DNA of 10,129 nt from Oscillospiraceae bacterium (GTDB lineage: Bacteria > Bacillota_A > Clostridia > Oscillospirales > Oscillospiraceae): assembly GCA_031265965.1 (NCBI GenBank), contig JAISBX010000108.1:1-10129 (forward strand), in the 5' to 3' direction. The position numbers and the translations under genes are program-made. Shown one piece after another: positions 6,113-10,129 of the stretch. Under the pieces are notes generated by a model. It made no database searches. It was not told the DNA's origin and was given only the letters and a program-made list of their open reading frames with translations. Every line of letters starts with the position of its first letter. Within the stretch, counting starts at the first letter, position 1.

Positions 6113-7858
6113 TTATCCTCCCAACCCTTTCGTTTCTCTGTACTTCCTGTAGACCTCCGCAATATCCGTACCGGTTTTCAGTCTCTCTGTGCGGATTTTT
6201 TTTATGTAGTCCCGCATCGCCCTGTGCCCGTCGGGTATTGATTCCGGTTTTTGCAGTATTTCCGATATGAGCCCCGCTTCCTCCGGCGTCAGCAGCGGCA
6301 GCAAGGACGACGGGGTTATATCCGAGCCGGATTCGCTTCTCGCCTTTATTATACCATATGTCTTTGCCAGAAACGGCGACGAGAATTCGCTCTCTCCGAA
6401 GCCGTCCCCGAGCGCGTCCTTTATGAGCGTCGGGTCCAGCAGCAGGCATCGCAGTACGCCCTCCTCCGCGACGGCGGAGTACTCGTTGTCGTACCGCAGC
6501 GAGCGGGCCGCCGGCTGCGCCGCTTTGGCGGGCTGCTGCTCCTCGCGCGTCTGCTTTTGTTTTCGGCGGCGCGCGTTGCGCCTGACGAGGCTGGCGATCT
6601 CGCTTTCTACGGCGGTGGCCGACACGCCCGTCTCCTCGGACAACCGCGCGGCGTAGACCTCGCGCTCGGGCCGGCTGTTTATGTCCGCGATGAGCCTCGT
6701 GGCCTCCGCGAGATACCCGAGGCGCCCGTCGTCTGTCTTCAGATCAAATCGGCTCTTGATCCCCTCCAGTCTGTATACAACGTGGTTTTCGCTGCGCTCG
6801 ATGAGCAGCCGGAAAGCGTCGGCTCCGAATTTGTTTATGTATTCGTCCGGATCCTTCGCGTTGGGTATGCGCAGCAGCCGCACGCCCATGCCCGTCTTTT
6901 CCGTCAGCCCTATCGCGCGCGCCGCCGCCTGATTGCCCGCCCCGTCGGAGTCGAACGCTATTACGAGCTTGTCGGAGTACCGCGCCATCAGCCGCACCTG
7001 CGCGTCCGTGAGCGCCGTACCGAGGGACGCCACCGCGCAGTCGAAGCCGGCTTGATGCAGCGCTATTACATCTATATTCCCCTCGGCGAGTATAAGCATA
7101 CCGGCCTTTGATTTTTTCGCGATATTCAGCGCGAAAAGATTGCGGCTTTTGCTGAATACCGGGGTGTCCGGCGAGTTGAGGTACTTTGGCGTGCCGTCGC
7201 CCAGCAGCCTGCCGGAGAAGCCTATGACGCTGCCGCTCACGTCGATAACGGGGAATACGAGTCTGTTTCTGAACGTATCGTAATATCCGCCCGTCTTCTG
7301 TCCAAGCTTGATAAGTCCCGCGTCCGACATCTCCTTCTCGGTGTAGCCGAGGGCGGACATCGCGTCCTTAAGCGTGTGCCATCTGTTTGGCGCGGCGCCC
7401 AGCCCGAAGCGCGTCACCATTTTTTTCGATATGCGGCGCTTGTTTATATACCGGATCGCTTCCTGCCCGTCGGGCTCGGCGAGCATACCGTGATAGAAGC
7501 GCGCGGCTTCCTTGTTCAGTTCCAGCAGGCGGCGCCTGTCCGTGCGCGCCGCGGTGTCCCCGTCGGCCTCGGGCACCGTGAGCCCCGCGCGTCTCGCGAG
7601 CAGCTCGACGGCTTCGGGAAACGGGAGGTTTTCGTGCTCCATTACAAACGTGATTGCCCCTCCGCCCTTGCCGCAGCCGAAGCAGTAGTATACCTGCTTG
7701 TCTATGCTCACGGAAAACGAAGGCGTCTTTTCGGTGTGAAACGGGCACAGCCCCAACATGTTTCCGCCGCGCTGCGTCAGCTTCACGTATCCGCCCACCA
7801 GCTCCACCAAATCTGTTTTTCGAATGAGCTCGTCCAAAAAGCGCTCTGGAATTGCCAT
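6113..7858 (-). CDS. dnaG: DNA primase
   Basis: DnaG makes the RNA primers for replication and works with the DnaB-type helicase at the fork. From the chosen ATG the protein has 581 residues, normal for the family. The N-terminal CHC2 zinc-binding domain shows C38, H41, C59 and C62. The TOPRIM catalytic core follows, with E259 in EGNIDVI and the metal-binding D303 and D305 in FDSDGAGN. A basic linker ([14 protein letters not shown]) leads to the C-terminal helicase-binding domain. The start at 7858 is supported by AGAGGA seven bases upstream and by the family N-terminus ([14 protein letters not shown]). A longer in-frame start at 7894 would overlap dgt and lacks family support. dgt ends 20 bases upstream and rpoD begins two bases downstream, with its ribosome site inside the dnaG tail, so rpoD translation is likely coupled to dnaG. 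Confidence 0.98.
   Translation of the reverse strand: MAIPERFLDELIRKTDLVELVGGYVKLTQRGGNMLGLCPFHTEKTPSFSVSIDKQVYYCFGCGKGGGAITFVMEHENLPFPEAVELLARRAGLTVPEADGDTAARTDRRRLLELNKEAARFYHGMLAEPDGQEAIRYINKRRISKKMVTRFGLGAAPNRWHTLKDAMSALGYTEKEMSDAGLIKLGQKTGGYYDTFRNRLVFPVIDVSGSVIGFSGRLLGDGTPKYLNSPDTPVFSKSRNLFALNIAKKSKAGMLILAEGNIDVIALHQAGFDCAVASLGTALTDAQVRLMARYSDKLVIAFDSDGAGNQAAARAIGLTEKTGMGVRLLRIPNAKDPDEYINKFGADAFRLLIERSENHVVYRLEGIKSRFDLKTDDGRLGYLAEATRLIADINSRPEREVYAARLSEETGVSATAVESEIASLVRRNARRRKQKQTREEQQPAKAAQPAARSLRYDNEYSAVAEEGVLRCLLLDPTLIKDALGDGFGESEFSSPFLAKTYGIIKARSESGSDITPSSLLPLLTPEEAGLISEILQKPESIPDGHRAMRDYIKKIRTERLKTGTDIAEVYRKYRETKGLGG
6348..6356 (-). promoter_or_regulatory. Candidate internal extended -10 promoter within dnaG, upstream of rpoD
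   Basis: On the minus strand the sequence is TGGTATAAT, a perfect -10 box with the TGn extension that can replace a -35 element. No good -35 is seen 16-18 bases upstream. Transcription would start near 6341, about 230 bases before the rpoD ATG. A separate rpoD promoter inside dnaG is known in E. coli. The bases also encode Tyr-Gly-Ile-Ile with two ATA codons, so chance is a real alternative. Confidence 0.35.
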
Positions 7859-7878
7859 ACGGTATCCTCTCCCGGCGC

Positions 7879-8892
7879 CTATCGCGGCTGCCACGACTCC
7901 GGAATGAACAGTTGCGAGTATCGGTAGACCGCAAACTTATCCGTCATCCCTGATATATAGTCGCACGCCGCCCGGCGCGGCGAGTCCGTCTGTGCTATCG
8001 CCCCGTATTCGTCCGGCAGCTCGCCGGGGTGCAACGCGTAGTGGCGAAACAGCGCGTCGAGTATCCCGAACACCTTGCTCTCCTCGCCCTTTGCCCGCGG
8101 GTCAGTGTATACGCGCCTGAACATGAACTCGCGGAAGCTGTTGAACGCGAAGCTGATCTGCGGGCTCATGGCGATATCGCCGCACTTGGCGCTCTCCTCT
8201 ATTATGTCTTTTATTACGGTATCTATGCGTTTGCTGTAGGTATCGCCCAGCGCGCACGTGATCTCCTCCGGTATGTCGGACTCCGAGAGTATCTCGGCGC
8301 GTATGGCGTCATCGGTGTCGTGGTTCACGTACGCGACCCTGTCGGCGAGCCGTACCGCGCGCCCCTCCGGCGTCGAGGGCTGAGCGCCGCCGGTGTGGCG
8401 GACTATCCCGTCGCGCGTCTCGGCGGTCAGGTTGAGCCCGCGCCCGTCCTTCTCTATGACGTCCGTGACGCGCAGGCTCTGCTCGTTGTGCCGGAACCCT
8501 CCGTCAGGCCCCATTATGACGTCGAGCGCCCGCTCGCCCGCGTGTCCGAACGGGGTGTGCCCGAGATCGTGCCCGAGCGCTATGGCCTCCGCCAGATCCT
8601 CGTTGAACCCCAGCGCGCGCGTTATCGCCCGCGCTATGCGTGAGACCTCGAGGGTGTGCGTGAGCCGCGTGCGGTAGTGGTCCCCCTCCGGCTGCAAAAA
8701 AACCTGCGTCTTGTGCATGAGCCGCCGGAACGCCTTGCTATGTATGATCCTGTCCGTATCGCGCTGGAAGCACGTGCGCACGTCGCACTCCGGCTCCGGC
8801 CGCGCCCTGCCCAGCGACCGCTCCGCCGCCGTCGCGCCCGGAGCTAAAATCGCCCTTTCCGCCATCTCCCTGCGCTCCCTGATCACAGACAT
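7879..8892 (-). CDS. dgt: dGTP triphosphohydrolase-like HD-domain protein
   Basis: The family removes tripolyphosphate from dGTP or other dNTPs and so helps set the dNTP pool; it is cytosolic. At 337 residues this belongs to the shorter Firmicutes-type group. The N-terminal PEPECDVRTCFQRDTDRIIHSKAFRRL block is followed by the HD metal site: H79 (in RLTHTLEVSRIAR), H108-D109 (in GHDLGHTPFGHAGE) and D184 (in LADRVAYVNHD). All expected ligands are present. The ATG at 8892 follows TAAGGCGGTGCGTG, a reasonable ribosome site; a GTG directly before it (8895) is a possible alternative. It lies 19 bases after the rodA-like stop and 20 bases before the dnaG start, consistent with one operon. Substrate preference within the family varies, so dGTP specificity is inferred only from the name of the family. 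Confidence 0.93.
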   Translation of the reverse strand: MSVIRERREMAERAILAPGATAAERSLGRARPEPECDVRTCFQRDTDRIIHSKAFRRLMHKTQVFLQPEGDHYRTRLTHTLEVSRIARAITRALGFNEDLAEAIALGHDLGHTPFGHAGERALDVIMGPDGGFRHNEQSLRVTDVIEKDGRGLNLTAETRDGIVRHTGGAQPSTPEGRAVRLADRVAYVNHDTDDAIRAEILSESDIPEEITCALGDTYSKRIDTVIKDIIEESAKCGDIAMSPQISFAFNSFREFMFRRVYTDPRAKGEESKVFGILDALFRHYALHPGELPDEYGAIAQTDSPRRAACDYISGMTDKFAVYRYSQLFIPESWQPR

Positions 8893-8903
8893 CACGCACC
8901 GCC

Positions 8904-8919
8904 TTATGTTGTTATGTTG
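8904..8919. repeat. 8-bp tandem duplication spanning the rodA-like stop codon
   Basis: TTATGTTG occurs twice head to tail (8904-8911 and 8912-8919). The first base triplet of the right-hand copy is the TAA stop of the rodA-like gene on the minus strand, and the other copy lies in the spacer before dgt. It may be a small slippage duplication with no function. Confidence 0.8.
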
Positions 8920-10048
8920 TTCTGAACCGCAGCGGCTTGGGGCGCATTTTTATGCCTGAAACGATCCCCATTGCCGCGAAGGCGGTGATTATCGAGGAAC
9001 CGCCGGAGCTGAAAAACGGAAGCGTGAGCCCTATGACGGGCGCGAGCCCCAGGCACATGCCAATATTTTCCAATGTATGGAAAACCAGCATTGCGGTCAG
9101 CCCGGCGCACACGAGCAGCCCGAGCGTGTTGTTCGATCTTATGCCGACGTATATGCACCTTACGATTATGGCGGTCAACAGCAGGATTATGAGAAAGCAC
9201 CCGACGAAGCCCAGCTCCTCACCGGCGGCGGAAAAAATGAAATCGGTCTGCTGGTGCGGTATCGTGCCCGACTGCGTCAGCGGGCCGTTGTGCAGCCCCT
9301 TGCCGGTGAACCCGCCGGAGGCTATCGCCAGCTTGCTCTGGCTCGGCTGCCATGTGATGCCCCGTCCAGTGGGGTCGATGCTCGGGTCGAACGGCGCCTT
9401 TATGCGGTCGCGCTGCCTGTCAGTGAGCAGCTCGCTCCATATAAACGGCCCTGCGGCGGCGAGCGCCGCGGCGCCCAGCAGGAACCAGCGCAGCTTTATC
9501 CCTCCGAGGAACATTACGGCCAGCAGTATGAATACGTACACGAGCGCGGAGCCGAGGTCGCCGGACGACACGAGGATCAGCCCGAACAGCAGCGCGAACA
9601 CCGCGACGATCTGCAGCACGGACAGCGGAGAGTTCAGCGTCCGCCTCGATTTGAACTCGGTTATCATGTGCGCCGTGACGATGGAGAACGGTATTTTCAC
9701 TATCTCGGCCGGCTGCACGCCGATCCCGCCGAACCTCAGCCACGCCTTGTTGCCCGTGTCGCCCGCCTCGCCCCATATGAACAGCGTACAGATCAGCGCC
9801 GCGCTCAGTATGACGAGCAGCTTGGACTTGTCCGCGATTATGTCAATGTCGATCAGGGACAGGAGCACGTAAATCACTACGCCCATGACGAGCGACATGA
9901 TCTGAACCGTGATTATACGTCTGTCCGCCCCGCCGCCCACGCTCGATATAAGCACTATCCCGTACACCGTGCTTATAACGCACAATGCCAGAAGGAACAT
10001 ATCCGACTCACGTATATAGCGGTATACCGTCTCAAAGAATTTTCTCAC
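8912..10048 (-). CDS. rodA: SEDS-family peptidoglycan glycosyltransferase, RodA-like (RodA/FtsW/SpoVE family)
   Basis: SEDS proteins polymerise lipid II into glycan strands together with a class B penicillin-binding protein, in the cytoplasmic membrane. The 378 residues contain about ten hydrophobic segments. Family marks are NKAWLRFGGIGVQPAEIVKI, SSGDLGSALVY, the GGFTGKGLHNG loop, HQQTDFIFSAAGEELGF (D269 corresponds to the catalytic Asp of RodA) and the closing PFFSSGGSS region. The GTG at 10048 is chosen because a G-rich site lies six bases upstream and a good promoter 52 bases upstream; the frame stays open to the window edge, but that extension overlaps the promoter. The short N-terminus and total length fit RodA better than FtsW, yet a division or sporulation role (FtsW, SpoVE) cannot be excluded, and no cognate PBP is in view. 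It heads the dgt-dnaG-rpoD string, with 19 bases to dgt. Confidence 0.85.
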   Translation of the reverse strand: MRKFFETVYRYIRESDMFLLALCVISTVYGIVLISSVGGGADRRIITVQIMSLVMGVVIYVLLSLIDIDIIADKSKLLVILSAALICTLFIWGEAGDTGNKAWLRFGGIGVQPAEIVKIPFSIVTAHMITEFKSRRTLNSPLSVLQIVAVFALLFGLILVSSGDLGSALVYVFILLAVMFLGGIKLRWFLLGAAALAAAGPFIWSELLTDRQRDRIKAPFDPSIDPTGRGITWQPSQSKLAIASGGFTGKGLHNGPLTQSGTIPHQQTDFIFSAAGEELGFVGCFLIILLLTAIIVRCIYVGIRSNNTLGLLVCAGLTAMLVFHTLENIGMCLGLAPVIGLTLPFFSSGGSSIITAFAAMGIVSGIKMRPKPLRFRTT

Positions 10049-10054
10049 ACTTCG

Positions 10055-10061
10055 CCCCCCC
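10055..10061 (-). promoter_or_regulatory. Poly-G Shine-Dalgarno site of the rodA-like gene
   Basis: A run of seven G (minus strand) lies six bases before the GTG at 10048. It can pair with the CCUCC anti-Shine-Dalgarno with one G-U pair, and it fixes the start. A pure G run is an unusual ribosome site and is open to slippage. Confidence 0.6.
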
Positions 10062-10100
10062 GCGGCCCGCGCACCGGATAAGCTCTCGCGCGTATACGTA

Positions 10101-10129
10101 ATTATACAGCGCCGCAAGCGCTTTTGCAA
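10101..10129 (-). promoter_or_regulatory. Sigma-A promoter at the head of the rodA-dgt-dnaG-rpoD operon
   Basis: On the minus strand TTGCAA (10124-10129, four of six matches to TTGACA) is followed by a 17-base spacer and a perfect TATAAT (10101-10106). The predicted start is near 10094, giving a leader of about 45 bases before the GTG. The -35 box touches the window edge, so elements further upstream are not visible. No other comparable promoter is seen between this gene and dgt. Confidence 0.75.

Noticed and set aside
4974..6152. A long open frame on the plus strand opposite rpoD, about 390 codons
   Set aside because: It is an antisense shadow produced by the codon bias of rpoD. Its translation is low-complexity and matches no family, while the minus strand encodes a full sigma factor. 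The same applies to other long plus-strand frames opposite cobT, cysS, dnaG, dgt and the rodA-like gene.

Overview
The window reads as a compact, moderately GC-rich chromosomal segment from an endospore-forming member of the Firmicutes, most likely class Clostridia. Three things support this: an intact SleB-type spore cortex-lytic enzyme, a dgt-dnaG-rpoD (sigA) gene string, and Shine-Dalgarno sites close to GGAGG. Isoleucine is often encoded by ATA despite the GC content, in the genes I sampled on both strands. I see no mobile elements, CRISPR arrays, tRNAs or rRNAs, and no gene-free stretch longer than about 170 bases.

Right side (10129 down to 3696, minus strand): a probable five-gene operon in the order SEDS glycosyltransferase (rodA-like) -> dgt -> dnaG -> rpoD -> PocR/AraC-type regulator. 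The gaps between its genes are 2 to 20 bases. A good sigma-A promoter (TTGCAA, 17 bases, TATAAT) lies at the window edge, 52 bases before the rodA-like start. A second, extended -10 promoter candidate lies inside the 3' part of dnaG and could give rpoD a separate transcript. The operon would link cell-wall synthesis, dNTP control, replication priming and housekeeping transcription.

Middle (2780 to 3695): sleB lies alone on the plus strand. It diverges from cysS across a 169-base AT-rich intergenic region and converges on the regulator gene. A perfect 13-bp inverted repeat overlaps its last codons and stop.

Left side (2779 down to 1, minus strand): cysS -> cobT -> cobS (cut by the window edge). 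A near-consensus sigma-A promoter precedes cysS. cobT overlaps the cysS stop by four bases (ATGA), so cysteinyl-tRNA synthetase and the cobalamin nucleotide-loop enzymes appear to share one mRNA. No cobalamin riboswitch or T-box fits in the short cysS leader.

Most of the window is ordinary housekeeping content, and I do not see a clearly new system. The points most worth following up are the PocR-domain regulator attached to the rpoD operon, the cysS-cobT coupling, the internal promoter candidate in dnaG, and the inverted repeat at the end of sleB.
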